A stretch of 64,000 bases of DNA from Cyrtodaria siliqua (GCA_037043455.1 JAWPHD010010286.1:1-64000); one strand, 5' to 3'. Shown: positions 11,750 to 24,098, numbered from the stretch's first letter. Notes: generated by a model not told the origin, from the letters alone. Program-made: numbers and translations.

Positions 11750-12730
11750 TAGCATTTGCTGTAGTTTTTCATGCGCAGCTTTTTTGGGCGACTTCGCTTC
11801 TAAAACTATCGGATGGATTTTCCTCAAAATTTACTGGAATGTTGCTTTTGATGTCTAGTTCTATTGTTTGCCTTTTTCTTTTTTTTTTGAATTTTTTTTT
11901 ATTGTCTTTATTTAAATAAAGGCCTATTATTAGATACATAAAATAGGGAAAATATAGCACTTTGTAAAAATTCCAACATAATTAAAAAATGTAAGCATAA
12001 TGGTACGGTTCCAAAAACCAATAGTAAATCTCAATATGCATGGTGACCTATAAATTTAATTGAATATATTGTCTAAATATATGTTCAAATAAGTGCCTAG
12101 GAAGTTTGAACAAATTCTGTTATTAGGAACATAACAAAAAAGGAAAATATACCATTTCTATATAATTTCATACAAAACTTGGCCTTTTAGCATAGGGGTA
12201 GGGTTTCAATTTCTTTTTCTAAACAAGCATGGGGACCTATCATTTTTATTACACATTTTGTTTTTATATATGTTAAATTATGTGCTTAGAAAGTTTAAAA
12301 AAATTCTGTTTTTGGGAACATACAAAAAAAAAGGAAATTGTATCATTATGGGCTAATTTGTGCATAAATTGTGGTAATGGTCTCAACAGATTTTGTAAAA
12401 AAATATAGGTTTTACATAAAGATGAGCTTTAAATGTTATTGCAATTAAATGTTCTTTACTTTAATACAATTTTAGCAGAATTGTGACCAATGAATAAATG
12501 ATTAGACTTCAAAAATGATATCTTATTTAGCTATTTTATGGACTTGTTCAACTTTTTGGACAGATTGACATGACGGTGGCATTACAAACTATTTTTTAAA
12601 ATTTTAACAAGCATGGTGACCTACCATTATTTTTGCCTTTTCTGTCTATATATATAACAGACTTACTGTACAAAAAGTTTAAAGAAAATCTGTTATGTAG
12701 AAAAAACTACAGAAAATGTCTTTAAATACA
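11750..12730 (+). repeat. interspersed repeat R3, long copy
   Basis: Starts near CATGCGCAGCTTTTTTGGGC and runs through AAATAAAGGCCTATTATTAG, AAGTGCCTAGGAAGTTTGAAC and CTGTCTATATATATAACAGA. A second copy lies at 40,328-41,085. It has no protein-coding content. The start shares the phrase GGAATGTTGCTTTTGATGTC with the 318-bp repeat family, so the two may be related at that edge. Confidence 0.8.
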
Positions 12731-12739
12731 AGATAGTGG

Positions 12740-13260
12740 GGGGTATGGTACCGGCAATAGACACATATGATTTGTTATTACTGAGCGACAAGTAACAAAC
12801 AATTCAAAGTTCTTTGTGATAGATAACGCCAACACTGATCAATACAGGAACTCATTCTTCGTAAAAACAGTGATTAAGTGGAACCACCTGGACGAGAACA
12901 CTATCAGCGCCCAAACAGTTGAGGGATTCAAATAGTCCCTTTCTAACTGTCACTAAGCTCGCGCACTCTCCCCGAAGTTATATACCAGTATTGGTCCTAC
13001 TTCGTAACCATACAGATACGGATAAATTGTTGAATTTCTACTCGTCCTGCATCAATGAGCACTCGTCATGGCGAGCGGACGAGTGAAATTCCCGTGCCCT
13101 TTGTAGATGTAGACTTCATTTGAAAAAAACTTGATAATGATAGTACTGTACAGGGGTTGGCAATCATAAATAAAGAAAAACTGCCGAAATCTGTTTAGTG
13201 GTTCTTGAGAAGAAGATTTTTTAAGGTTTTGATCGTTGATGGTAACGGCGGCCATCTTGG
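12740..13260. other. stretch without a supported gene
   Basis: Contains decayed coding-like text near 12,820-12,930 (AACACTGATCAATACAGGAA) but no frame with a recognisable product. Confidence 0.4.
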
Positions 13261-13430
13261 ATATGTCATGTTGACCAAATTTTTACAAATCCAATAGCCA
13301 TTGATCAAGTTTGGTCCAAATTGAACAAGCGGTTATGGAGATGTCGTTTGAAGCAATTGTTGACAGACGGACGAAAAGTGATCACAATAGCTCACTTGAG
13401 GCTTCGGCTTAGCTGTCAGAGCTAAAAAAA
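13261..13430 (+). repeat. dispersed repeat tail (AGCTCACTTGAGGCTTCGGC)
   Basis: A block with GACAGACGGACGAAAAGTGA then AGCTCACTTGAGGC and GTCAGAGCTAAAA has the look of a dispersed repeat edge. A minus-strand frame overlapping 13,052-13,255 is not supported as a gene. Confidence 0.35.
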
Positions 13431-13468
13431 AAGGAGGCTTAATTTGGACTGCACAGCTCTCGCGTTAA

Positions 13469-13764
13469 AGGGACACATGGCCTTTCTTGATTTTTTAAAA
13501 ACTCATGGTGCCGTGTTAAAAGTCTTTCTGCACAAATTGAATTTGTGCAAACATTAATTCTAAGAATTGTATAAAGTTAATGATATTACTAACTGTTGTT
13601 TAATATATTCAAACTTATGGTAGAATGACAAAGAAAAGTTGAAAATTGAAAATTGTATTTTAAATATATGCAAGCAGATTTAGTCATAATGATGCTGGAT
13701 TAATAAATCGAGGGGCTAATTTGTTTAATGCTTGATAAAGACTTCAAGATTGCCATTTGTCCCT
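13469..13764. mobile_element. MITE M1 copy, complete
   Basis: 296 bp, ends AGGGACACATGGC and GCCATTTGTCCCT, flanked by TTAA at 13,465-13,468 and 13,765-13,768. Interior blocks match the copy at 7724-8020. Confidence 0.85.
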
Positions 13765-13913
13765 TTAATGTGTTACTATGGCAATGTATATAACAGAGAT
13801 TGACATTAACGGTTGTCCGCTTGTCCGATACATGCATATTCTATTGGGGACAAGTTAATTGTCCCAGGTGACCTGTCCAACGGACAACTAAATTTTATAT
13901 CAAACAATTAATT

Positions 13914-14150
13914 TTACATCTTTAAATATGGGACATCGCGAGTGAAAAAATGTGGCAAGACATCGTCGAGCACCTTATAAATGATTGATACAAACTCTCT
14001 TGTTTTCATTGGTTGAGGCGTGACTCGTGTAATTTCGAGAAAAACCGACTGAACTCGCTCATTTCCGTATATCATCGGAAATACTGCTCGAAGGTATTTC
14101 CAAAGATACAAACGTCGATTCGATGGGTTTGGTTTTTTTTGCCCCGGCAA
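13914..14150 (-). other. 78-codon open frame, unassigned
   Basis: Open on the minus strand with fairly protein-like composition (RRLYLWKYLRAVFPMIYG). I recognise no family. A related non-coding phrase (CATCGGAATAACGAGCAG) near 14,290 suggests it lies in a repeat. Treated as unproven. Confidence 0.2.
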
Positions 14151-14796
14151 AGTACCGCGTAAACCGTAACAAAAATCGGAAATGGATTGATTTTAAACAT
14201 ATTTTTGTTTAAATTTTATAGTTAAATATAAAAATATTTTGTCATTAATTGTGTACAAATAGTACAAACTCGTTCATTTTCGTAGATCATCGGAATAACG
14301 AGCAGCATGCTGGTTCTACGTGATTGAACCCACATGACCGAAAAGTAGTATTCAAATTGGTGTCTATTCCTTTCCAATATTATTTTTGAAAAAAAAATGG
14401 TTGAGGCAGTTCGGATCGCTGAGTTTTGAGTTTTGTTTAACCAATCAATTTTACGGTAACTGCCGATCTCATGTCGGACATGTGCGTAGACGGTAGATGG
14501 TGTATTTTAAACCATATTTTCTCACAACATTATAAATATTACAGACACCGGCAATGACCTAACTTGACCTTAAAAAATAAATAGTCTTTGTCACCCAGAC
14601 GTACGCAATCTGCTCAGAAAAGGTCGGCCATGAAGGTGGACATGCGGCTGGGTGATCGAGTCTAGAAAATAAACAAAAAAATGTGGCGATATCTGTCAGG
14701 TGAAAAAAAAAAAAAAAAAATTATAAGGAGCTTGTTTTTTTTATCACTTTTTACATGAAGTGCGGGGACAAGTAAATTTGGCTGGGGACAAGTCAA

Positions 14797-16055
14797 TTTT
14801 TAGCTCGACTGATCAGGGATCAGCAGAGCTTATGCCGTGGTGAGGCGTCCGGCGTCTGTCCGTAAACTTTTATTTGTAGCGACTACTCCTCAGGAACTAC
14901 TGAATGGATATTCATGAAACTTTACAGAAATGTTGCCCATGAAGTCTAGTTGATCCTAACAAAAAATGATGTTGATGTGAAGTCCAAGATGGCCGCCAAA
15001 GCTAAAAATAGATTTTTAAAATACAAGTTTGTAGAGGCTACTTCTTGAAAACTATAAGTGATATTGATATGGAACTTTTTCTAAAATAATCAGCATGACA
15101 TGATGTTGGTCCTTGTCAAAAATCGTTTTGATTCAACGTTAAACATGGCTGCCAGCGGCCATCTTTGTTTACATAGAGTTATATAGTGAAAACTTGTAGC
15201 CACTACTCCTCTGAAACTACTTTGCGGATTTTCATGAAACTTTACAGGAACGTTGCTCTAATGTCTAATTGATCCTAGCAAAAATCAGATCGGCCACAAA
15301 TTCAAGATGGCCGCCACAGCTAAAAATAGATTTTTAAAAAAAAAGTTTGTAGCGACTACTTCTTGAAAACTATAAGTGATATTGATATGGGACTTTTTCT
15401 AAAATGATCAGCATAACATGATGGTTATCCGAGTCGAACATTATTTTGATTCGACGTTAAACATGGCTGCCAGTGGCCATCTTTGTTTACATAGAGTTAT
15501 ATAATGAAAACTTTTAGCGACTACTCCTTTGAAACTACTTGACGGATTTTCATGAAACTTCACACGAATGTTGCTCTTGATGTCTAATTGATCCTAGCAA
15601 AATTTCAGGTCGGCCGAAAATTCAAGATGGCCGCCATGGCTAAAAATAGATTTTCAAAATGCAAGTTTGTAGCGACTACTTCTTGAAAACTATATATGAT
15701 ATTGATATGGGACTTTTTCTAAAATGATCAGCATGACATGATGTTGGTCCTTGTCAAAAATCGTTTTGATTCGATGTTAAACATGGTTGTCAGCGGCCAT
15801 CTTTGTTTACATAGAGTTATATAATGAAAACTTGTAGCGACTATTCCTCTGAAACTACTTGACGGATTTTCTTGAAACTTCACACAAATGTTGCTCTTGA
15901 TGTCTAACTGATCCTAGAAAAATTTCAGGTCGGCCGGAAATTCAAGATGGCCGCCACATCTAAAAATAAATACTCAAAGAACAAGTTTGTAATGACTACT
16001 TCCTGAAATCAAAATCAATCAGTAGAGCTTCAAGGTCATTGACCTCTTGTTTTAA
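14797..16055 (+). repeat. CAAGATGGCCGCC repeat family R6, tandem copy
   Basis: Opens with TTTTTAGCTCGACTGATCAG and ends near TTCAAGGTCATTGACCTCTT. Between them a unit of about 316-319 bp is repeated almost four times; successive starts of GAAAACTTGTAGCGACTACT lie near 15,189, 15,506 and 15,825. Each unit carries CAAGATGGCCGCC and ACATGGCTGCCAG motifs. Shorter copies lie at 39,435-39,890, 45,450-45,995 and 48,893-49,047. It is non-coding and no inverted termini were found. Confidence 0.85.
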
Positions 16056-16189
16056 AGAACCAAATTTCGGAAAATATGGTTTTATTAAATTGCCTACCTG
16101 GGATCCCGGGTATGTTTATGTTTAATGTTTTGTTTGTTTGTATGGTGTTTTACATCATTTTCAACACATGTAAGCTTAAATATAAAGGT

Positions 16190-16382
16190 CGTTTTTTTTG
16201 TGGTGGAGGCAGACCACCCACTTTTCCTAGGAGGACCAGTACTGTACACCTCCCGCCATCCGTAAGAATCGACACTTCCTCACTTACAAGTCGAGCTCCT
16301 AGTAGGATTCAAACCCGCAGCAGTGAGAGGCGAGAAAGTTTACAACGCAACGTTGTTAACCACTCGGCCATGGAGACGCTAT
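16190..16382 (-). repeat. tRNA-derived SINE, minus strand
   Basis: On the minus strand it starts GTCTCCATGGCCGAGTGGTT (A-box-like) and has GCGGGTTTGAATCC as B box. The body AGCTCGACTTGTAAGTGAGG and GGGTGGTCTGCCTCCACCAC follows. The copy at 44,606-44,800 is the same family on the other strand. Frames drawn through it are artefacts. Confidence 0.78.
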
Positions 16383-16389
16383 ATGTTTT

Positions 16390-17040
16390 AATGAAATAGC
16401 CCTAATCTTATAATTGATATCGCATTAAATGTTGTTTTTTTCAAGATGTTTTATGTCAGTACCTAATACCGAGTTGTTGTTTTTCCAGATTTACGGGATT
16501 TTTTTTCAAAATTGAGCAGTAGGAGGAGGGATTAAAAATAAAATTGGAAAAACTCGGCGTCGGAAATATGAACAAAAGTAAAATTATTAACGATGCAAAT
16601 GTTATTATTTTCATTAAACCGTAATTATAATTAAAATCATGATTTGTTTTGAAATAACAAGATTTAACATCAATTTTATTAAAGATCATTTAATAATATA
16701 GAGATTTTCCTATACTGGGTGTTATTACTCTTGTTTAGAGCTTGAATACTGATTTACTGCTCAGTTTTGAAGAGAAAAAAATCACAAACTCTTAAATGCA
16801 AAAAAACTGGCCTAAATAAGTTTAGCAAGACACAACCTTTGTTTTTTTAAAAGACAGGAGGAAAAAATAAAATAAAATTCATGATTTTGACCTTTATTTT
16901 TATTTTAGTTTTGCAAAATTTAAGGGTAGACTCTCTGAAAATAAAAAACTCTGGCCTAAAGCAACATTTACTAGTGTTGCTGCCTAAATATAACCTTGTC
17001 GTACATGTGTATGTTTGTATGATAACATCGTATGTTGACT
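16390..17040. other. AT-rich stretch, nothing called
   Basis: Short frames only; no repeat that I can match elsewhere in the window. Confidence 0.4.
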
Positions 17041-17044
17041 CGGC

Positions 17045-17275
17045 CTTCATTTGCCCATTTTTTGTTCATACTCATTAAAGGTCTTCATCATAACCCCTGC
17101 ATTGTTTCAGGTGCCATCTCGCTCAAATCACTAGAGCAGTGGCAGAAAAACAATAAACGTGGCTCCAGTATAAATGTAGTGTCTACAATAGCATGTTCAT
17201 TCATGTTAGGCGCCATATAACCTTTCATGTGTTGGTGGCGCCTTAAAACCCCAATTCAGTTCATGTGCATGTTTA
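17045..17275 (+). repeat. interspersed repeat R2, copy 1
   Basis: Runs from TTTTTGTTCATACTCATTAA through GCAGTGGCAGAAAAACAATA. It ends in an inverted pair GGCGCC...GGCGCC (about 17,209 and 17,237) followed by AAACCCCAATTCA. Longer copies are at 38,150-38,480 and 63,185-63,490, where the tail reads CAATTCAATTCA. A 3' hairpin plus short tandem tail fits a retroposed SINE or a non-LTR 3' end. Confidence 0.75.
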
Positions 17276-17324
17276 TTTCACTAGTGTAATATGATAAATA
17301 GTTGTATGACAATCCCAGGCGACA

Positions 17325-17515
17325 AGTTTTGGGATATTGTATTTTATGATATCCATAAATAATTAAGTGATGCCATTAAGTGAATGAGTGATATCAATAA
17401 CTTAATGATATAAAATATCAAATGTAGAATGTCACAAATAATTTGATATCTCATATTATTTATGGATATTGAATTTTATTTATTGATAGCAATAATTCAT
17501 TTACTGATATCATAG
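17325..17515. repeat. GATATC-punctuated AT repeat
   Basis: GATATC or GATATT recurs with ATAA/TTAT spacers (GTGATATCAATAACTTAATG, TTATTTATGGATATTG, TTACTGATATC), giving many small overlapping palindromes. Confidence 0.5.
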
Positions 17516-17864
17516 AAGAGTGAACAAAATGCTAAAACTTAAAAGAAAATGTAACGACACAGCTAAACAGCTCTGTTATTGAAAGTTCTGAAAAACTTGG
17601 AAAAAGGTGATAGAATTTCCAAAATCGGATGATAAACAAGAAAGATATGACCATTTGAAGGTTGTTCTAAAACGGATATGGGAGCCACCGTTTTGAGAAC
17701 TATGATGTCATAGTTCCAAATAACCATATATGGAATATTGATAAATATTATTTAAAGCAAGGAAAATCACTCCAATGAATGGAAAATCATTTTCTGGTCA
17801 TAGTAAGCATTATTGCCTTAAGTATACATATTTTTCATACAGTTCAACTGATCATATTTGCTTT

Positions 17865-18125
17865 GGGCTGGTGAGGCGCAGTCGGTAGCGCGGTGGATTT
17901 GTAACTGGAGGCCCCGGGTTCAATCCTCCAAGGTGCCACTGAGATCCGTCGGTGTGTTCTTGGGCAAGACACTTTCCCTTAGCCCCGTCCGTCGGATGGG
18001 GACATAAACCGGGCGGTCCCGTGTATCGGTATATTGTTCTTTGTTTATCATCTGATTTTGATAATCTTTCACCTTTGTCCAAGATGTTCATAACTCTCAA
18101 TTATAAAGATTGTTTGGCTGTGCCG
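17865..18125 (+). repeat. tRNA-derived SINE with a TTGGGCAAGACACTTT core
   Basis: GGTGAGGCGCAGTCGGTAGC and CCCCGGGTTCAATCC give A- and B-box-like promoters. The body has TTCTTGGGCAAGACACTTTC and GTCGGATGGGGACATAAACC, phrases typical of widespread marine-invertebrate SINE cores (recalled, not searched). Frames on both strands here are by-products. Confidence 0.8.
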
Positions 18126-18419
18126 CTTTATTCCCTTTAAGTGTTGAAAATAAAAAATGCTTAACAGTTTCTTTCTTGACTACTGTTATTTATTGTATTT
18201 ATTTCTGTATATTGCTGTGACAAAATTCTGCTAGTTTGGTGTTGTACACATTATGTGCACTGCCACACATTTTAAAGTACCCCATGTCTTAAATATTTAA
18301 ACTTTGAGCTACTTAGTAACAGTTGACAGAGATGATAGAGGAGGACAGGGTTTCCGCATTCTTACGAATCCTACCCCTCCCACAGCTTGAAATGACCTAA
18401 ACAATGTGTTGATAAGTTG

Positions 18420-18730
18420 TTACATCAACAGGGGCGGATCCAGGATTTTATGTTAGTGGGGCGTAACTTTTCCAAACGGGGTTGACAAGCAAAAAAACAC
18501 ACAAAAAACAACCTCTTGCCAAATAAACACAATTTTTTTAGGGTGGCAAAAACAAATTCCCGATTAAAAAAATGGCAAACAACTGTTTTCTTAAAACATG
18601 TATGGGGGGGGGGGGGGGGGGGTGCGCATGCCGACTCCTCCCATCCCGAGTATTGGCCAATTCACATAGTTATCAAGTATGTATTTATTATTCAAGGGTG
18701 GTGTTGTCTATATTATACTGAATGACTTTA
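18420..18730. repeat. dispersed repeat piece with G18 homopolymer
   Basis: AACAGGGGCGGATCCAGGAT opens it; an inverse-looking TGAATCCGCCGCTGA lies at 50,510. A run of about 18 G at 18,604-18,621 may cause length errors in the assembly. Confidence 0.5.
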
Positions 18731-18734
18731 AAAA

Positions 18735-20335
18735 CGTATATATCATTTCCAATAAATCGGGGGGAACAGAAAATGAAATAACAATTTTTCATGAAAACTG
18801 TATTTTATCCGTACATTGACAAATAGCTAAAACTAGATTTGGTTTATGAAAACGTTTGCTGAAAAATACCGAAAATAATGTGTTTGTGCGGTTTGGAAGT
18901 CATTCAGAATACTAAACACACATTTTAAAGATTTATGGAGGTCCAATTTTATCTTTTTGTTTAAACTGCAATCTCCATGGGATTAACATATAAGGCCAAA
19001 TAAAATTATATGTGTGGTTCCAGTTTCCTGACCGACCCCGTTTTTAGGGGCCGACCCGTCATTTTATGAAGAAAATTCACTTTACCTACCTACCTACCCT
19101 GTTTGTTTTTATGAGAACATAAGAACCACGCATATAATTTTTTAATTTGGCCTAAGGGTACAGCAATCTCTTAATGATAATCAAAGCAAGGCTGTTTAGG
19201 ATGATAGTACTATGTCTTCCCTTTTGAGAGTCTTCTCAAATGCGTTCAGTTTTGTTTGTGTCTAGCATTACAGTGTAACAGTGAGTCGGCACTCTGTTGT
19301 GCCTTTCAAGGCGCTTGCCTCCAAAATCATAGATTGTTTTATTATTCCAGACTTTTATAAAACATTTATAAACAAAAATACATTGTGCTACCCGACAAGC
19401 GGGATACCAATGTATTTGTCAGTGCGTAACTTACTCTCGACAACTATTGTATTTATTTTCTGGTTCAATTTTGGTGGCAACCCCCTTTAATGAGCAGCTT
19501 GTCACACATGACAACTTAAAAGAAAAATATAATTGACTTTATGTAGGTTTTAGTACAGGATCAATGAAATAATTTTACATACATTTTGATTGGTATTTAT
19601 TGTTGGTTGTTAAATTTGGAATGAATGCTGTTAACAGTTGTGCACGTGAAGGAGAACAGAATATGAGTATTTTACTGACTTCATTGTTTTTATGGTTTGC
19701 CTGTATTTTAGAATGTTAATACTGTATGCTGTACAAGTAACTTGTCTTGCAGATTGTAAAATATAGAACGTTTGTTACACACAGTTGTATTCACAGTTGT
19801 TGTGATTTTATTCCGTGTTTTGGCAGTCTTGCACATTCTGGATTCAAATACACCATCCGCTGCCTCGAACTTATTAATTACCTTACAGCACAGTAATGTT
19901 GTATTTTTTATGCTTCTTGAAGGAACATATGGGATGCCACTGCTATTTTTGTCCGTCTGTCCTTCCATCTGTCAATCCCGCTTTTGTCCGGAGCATACAT
20001 ATGTAGCCGTTTCAGGTAATCGCATGAAACTTTACAGTGAATAACACAACAACAACAAATCGACGTCATATATGACCGTACATATGCTTAAAATTACGTA
20101 AAAGATTCAAACAAGACAAAGGCGAAAAGCGCCTCTGCCATGGCAAGTTATCCATCGTCCTTCCGTCCGTCGACCAGTACCATTGTGATGCTCCCCCGAA
20201 ATCTTTTCACCAAGCTATATCCCTTTTCAGCTCTACTGGCCAAAGGCAAGACAAGCTTTTTACATGGCAAAAGTAGATATAAAAGTTGAACAGGAAATGC
20301 AGCATTTCATGCAACCAAAAGCATGCATAGAAACG
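18735..20335. other. AT-rich stretch with short dispersed repeats
   Basis: A block near 18,995-19,145 (CAAATAAAATTATATGTGTG ... AGGGGCCGACCC) resembles 37,470-37,560. Near 19,925-20,045 a GTCCGTCTGTCC block of a dispersed family ends in GCATGAAACTTTACAGTGA. No gene is supported. Confidence 0.4.
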
Positions 20336-20339
20336 CATA

Positions 20340-20450
20340 GAAACGCATAGAAACAAACCATTTTAAAGACGACTAAAAGGCAAGACACGACAACGCAAAC
20401 ATAAAAGGGTTGACAATAGGGCTACCGCCTTGGAACGGTCTGTGGGAAAA
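20340..20450 (-). repeat. R1 repeat, minus-strand copy
   Basis: ATAAAAGGGTTGACAATAGG and GCTACCGCCTTGGAACGGTC are the inverse of the 840-890 block. Confidence 0.7.
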
Positions 20451-20459
20451 AGCGCCGCT

Positions 20460-20995
20460 TTTTAGCTCGACTATTCGAAGAAAAAGAGAGCTTATGTAAT
20501 AACGTCGGCGTCCCACATCAAGGTTTGCGTGTAAGCCGGGTTAACAAGTCTATATCTCTTACATTTCTTATCCTAGCACAACCAAATTTGCCCATGGGCT
20601 TCCAGATAGCATTATCTTAAGGGCTGCATAAGCAATTTTGGTTCCTGTAACCCATGGGCTCCCATGGAACCCAAATTATGATAGCCCATACAATGTGTCC
20701 CATTTCACGTGTAAGATGTGTTTACAAGTCTATATCTCTTACATTTCTTACCCTTGGCCATTAGCTTCCTTATAGCATTATGTTAAAGGTTGCTTAAGTA
20801 ATTTTCTTGTCCTAGCTGAACTAAATTTGGGAATTAGTTTCCTTAAAGTATGTTGTAAATGGTTGGGTAAGTAATTTTGTCTTCTGCAAATTCTGGGCTC
20901 CAATGGAACCCAAATTGAGATGGCCCATGAAATGTGCAATAAAGGCAGATCTAGGTTTGCATGTTAGCATGTTTATATCTATAATTTTGGTTTGG
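20460..20995 (+). repeat. interspersed repeat R4
   Basis: Starts TTTTTAGCTCGACTATTCGA and holds an internal direct repeat of about 180 bp (GTCTATATCTCTTACATTTC at 20,548 and 20,729). A related copy is in intron 3 of the BEN gene at 55,780-56,110 (AGTCCTAGCACAACCAACTT, TGTGCAATAAATGCAGATC). Confidence 0.65.
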
Positions 20996-21164
20996 GATTT
21001 CTTATAGCATTATGCATCTTATTCATACTTCACCCATATTGGGGCATGGGCTCCCTCCTCCACCCCGCCCCATTCCCCTACCCCCGCCTCTTCCCCACCC
21101 CCCACCCCACTCTTTTTTTGCATATTTCTGTGTTGTTATTGTCAATTCTTACACATAGCTATGT

Positions 21165-21520
21165 TGCCACTAAGGGTACGACAAGACAAGCATCAGAAGC
21201 TACCGTCCTTTGAGGATTTAGGTAGACGTCATCATAGGGTCCACGAACTGTCCTGTCATCGCACAATCAAAGAGGAAAGCATGGTGGCCAACTGTTAATG
21301 GGTCAGTCACTAAACATGCTGTATGGCAAGTTGCGGCCGGTATAAAACCGGTGATGCTTCCCGAAAAACTTCGGAGAAGCATATAGTTGCCGCTTTGTCC
21401 GTCCTTGCTTCCGTCTGTCCATTATGTCCTTGTCCAAAACATAACTTGTAAACTACTACGTATAGGGATTTGTATAAAACTTCCCACAATGCAAGAGGGC
21501 AATAACAACTCATAATTCAT
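21165..21520 (-). repeat. R1 flank and dispersed repeat R5
   Basis: 21,165-21,300 matches 225-590 inversely. 21,360-21,520 (GTTGCCGCTTTGTCCGTCCT ... CTTCCCACAATGCAAGAGGG) resembles the intronic block 53,000-53,250 of the BEN gene. No coding content. Confidence 0.5.
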
Positions 21521-22140
21521 TTTACGCGTATTCAATAATGGGTATTTTAAGAAATATTAACAAAACAACTATTTGTATAATCGGCACATAAAGTATATCA
21601 CATTTTTGGAATTTTTGCCGTTATTTGGCAGGCTAGTTTCTAAATTCACACAATGATAAACGGGAATAAGAGGAAGTGCATAGAGCAAGAACTATACATA
21701 TACCTTCATTCCGATTAGAGGTATTGACCTTTGCAATTTTATTCTTATAATTCCTGTAGGGAGAATAACGTGAAACATATTAAAGGAACTGTAGTGAAAC
21801 TTGACACATGACAGCGGCCAATGAGAGGAAATGCAGAGCACAATAACCACTGTAGGTAAGGTGTGAATCGAGGTATCAACATGCTAGTTTGTAGACGAGT
21901 ACTGTTGCATCATGGGATTGAATTTACATTAAAAATGTAAATAAACGCAGAATTTTTACGATATTTCAATTGTTTCTAAAGTTAATTTGCATTTTCCTCA
22001 CTGCCTTGAACTCTGATAACTTTGACATGTTGCTACAGATATAGAACCGTTTTATTACCGAGAGCAAACTAGTTTCAAACTGAAGACAAACGAACTATAA
22101 ACTCTTCGCCGAACAAACGCGTTAAACCCGTTTTCTGACG
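21521..22140. other. stretch without a supported gene
   Basis: Ordinary AT-rich sequence with no frame or repeat that I can support. Confidence 0.4.
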
Positions 22141-22145
22141 TTTAG

Positions 22146-22262
22146 CCAATCAGAATCGAAGAAAATCGTTTGCAAACGTTTCTATGCGAAAAACCCGTTT
22201 GTCGCATTTCGCGTTTTTTTCCGTTTTTAAGTTTAGCCAATCAGAATGGAAGGGGTATAAAA
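22146..22262 (+). promoter_or_regulatory. CCAAT/TATA pair in left arm
   Basis: AGCCAATCAGAAT occurs twice (CCAAT at 22,146 and 22,237), followed by TATAAAA at 22,256-22,262. The spacing of the second CCAAT is tighter than in typical promoters. The right arm has the inverse TTTTATA at 24,082-24,088 and a CCAATCAGAAT at 24,122. Both point towards the spacer. Confidence 0.35.
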
Positions 22263-24098
22263 ACCACTTCCGAACCCCCGCACCTCCGAACCCCGAACCC
22301 TTTACGGAAATTAAAAATACGTATAACTGACAATAAACGAATCATACCGTTATTATTTTAACTGGTTTTTGAACGATACGAGGGTTCAACGCGTTAATTA
22401 TGTAAAGTTTAGCATTCATAAACTAACTAACTTCATTATAAATGTAATTTCCAGTCTTGGTTTCTTTTATTAATGAAGATACAGCCATTTGTTTACCTTT
22501 TTTTACGATACCGAACCCTAATCTAAAAATTATTACGGTGTCATTCGAACAACACGTGCTGTGAAAATCGCATATTTCAATTGTTTTATCTATGATTATC
22601 AATTCGGAAAACACATACCATAACCCATTTTTTTTCTTATTGTTAATTTTGTTGGTAAAAATATCAAAACTACATCCAGTGTTGTACAATTCTATATATA
22701 CTGTATATATATTTTATAAAAATCTATAAATTATTAAGATTCTTTACATGTGTCCCGTGTTACATTTTTCAATCATTAATTTAAGAACAACAGAAATTGT
22801 TTTTGCATATCACAGGATCACATATAGTAACAGTTGCTTTTATTGCACCAGTAATACATTTAAATAAGGATTCTGGTGTGAATGAAGTTCGTTTATAATA
22901 CATACCAAAAATTCTTTTTGGGTTGTCACATATAATCCGCAGCACCATATAAAACAGAAATGAAAAAAAAAGACAGTAATGCTGACATAGAAGACATTAG
23001 ACATTTTTGTTTTTTTGTTTTTTAAGGCTTTTAACTTAACAAAAATGTCTGTTTATAAGAGAAGATACTTTTAAATAAAGTTTACAATCAAGGGTATTAG
23101 AAATAGAAATAATTAATTGAATTAAAATAATACAATATAAAAACAACGAAAATAATGGAAACAATGACTATAAATGATTACAAAAATGACTTACTTGGTG
23201 TCTGAAAACAGCATCCCCCATGAGAGATGACATGTTTTCCACTTTGGCACCAGATCTGAAGAGCACGGAGGAATCTCTCGCCTCTCCTTTCAGGTACCGG
23301 AAATTGGAATCTCCTACATACAGAGCCATATCGATGTGTATATCAATATTAATATTCAATAAATGACAACTTTGCAAAGTTTCATTCGACATTTATACCA
23401 AAGAATGACCGTGCTTACCTGAGTGTTTGTTTGTTTGTTTTTCGGCTTTATCCTGTGACTGATTTTGGTTCACCAATTAGTGTAGTCAAGTAATATATAC
23501 CTGTTTGTTTGTGTCACGGCTTTATGATATGATTAGATGTGATTTTAGCTCACCAATTAATGATTCCCAATCAATGACTGATTAATTAGTTTGTGTTTTC
23601 CGAATTGATAAGCATAGATAAAACAATTGAAACATGCGATTTTCACAGCACGTGTTATTCGAATGACAGCGTAATTATTTTTAGATTAGGGTTCGGTATC
23701 GTAAAAAAAGGTAAACAAATGGCTGTATCTTCATTAATAAAAGAAACCAAGACTGGAAATTACATTTATAATGAGGTTATTTAGTTTATGAATGCTAAAC
23801 TTTACATAATTAACGCGTTGAACCCTCGTATCGTTCAAAAACTAGAGGTTCGGAGATTTAGGGTTCGGAAGTGGGTTTTATACCCTTAGCGATGAATAAA
23901 ATAGCAATTTTGCTACAAATACTTTAATTAAGGCAATCAAATACTAACCATATATATATGTACATTAAATACATGCATACCAGTTAAAATTATAACGGTA
24001 TGATTCGTTTATTGTCAGTTATACGTATTTTTAATTTCTGTAAAGGGTTCGGGGTTCGGAGGTGCGGGGGTTCGGAAGTGGTTTTTATACCCCTTCAT
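22245..24098. repeat. large imperfect inverted repeat
   Basis: Left arm 22,245-22,615 and right arm 23,591-24,098 match in inverse orientation over some 370 bp. The right arm carries about 140 extra bp (23,845-23,985). The translated arms are nearly identical over about 60 residues (IDKTIE.CDFHSTC and GFGIVKKGKQMAVSSLIKET), which shows close similarity even if the frame is not coding. The spacer is about 975 bp and contains a plausible exon on the minus strand. Whether this is the terminal repeat of a mobile element or an inverted duplication cannot be settled here. Confidence 0.8.
23195..23313 (-). CDS. candidate internal exon, SGNH-hydrolase-like block
   Basis: A 119-nt exon on the minus strand is framed by an acceptor (GTATGTAG, edge at 23,314) and a strong donor (CAA then GTAAGT, edge at 23,194). 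It starts in phase 1 and ends in phase 0. The 39 complete codons follow a G(A) half codon and read GDSNFRYLK ... FRSGAKVENMSSLMGDAVF. GDSN near the start followed by a small-residue FRSGA segment is reminiscent of block I of GDSL/SGNH hydrolases; this is a weak inference from a short piece. No adjoining exon was found, so it may be a captured or orphan exon inside the inverted repeat, or part of a gene with very long introns. Confidence 0.4.

Noticed and set aside
16076..16399. 107-codon frame as a gene
   Set aside because: Most of it is the inverse of a tRNA-derived SINE.
17865..17940. Functional tRNA gene
   Set aside because: Same reasoning: promoter boxes without a cloverleaf, followed by a SINE core.
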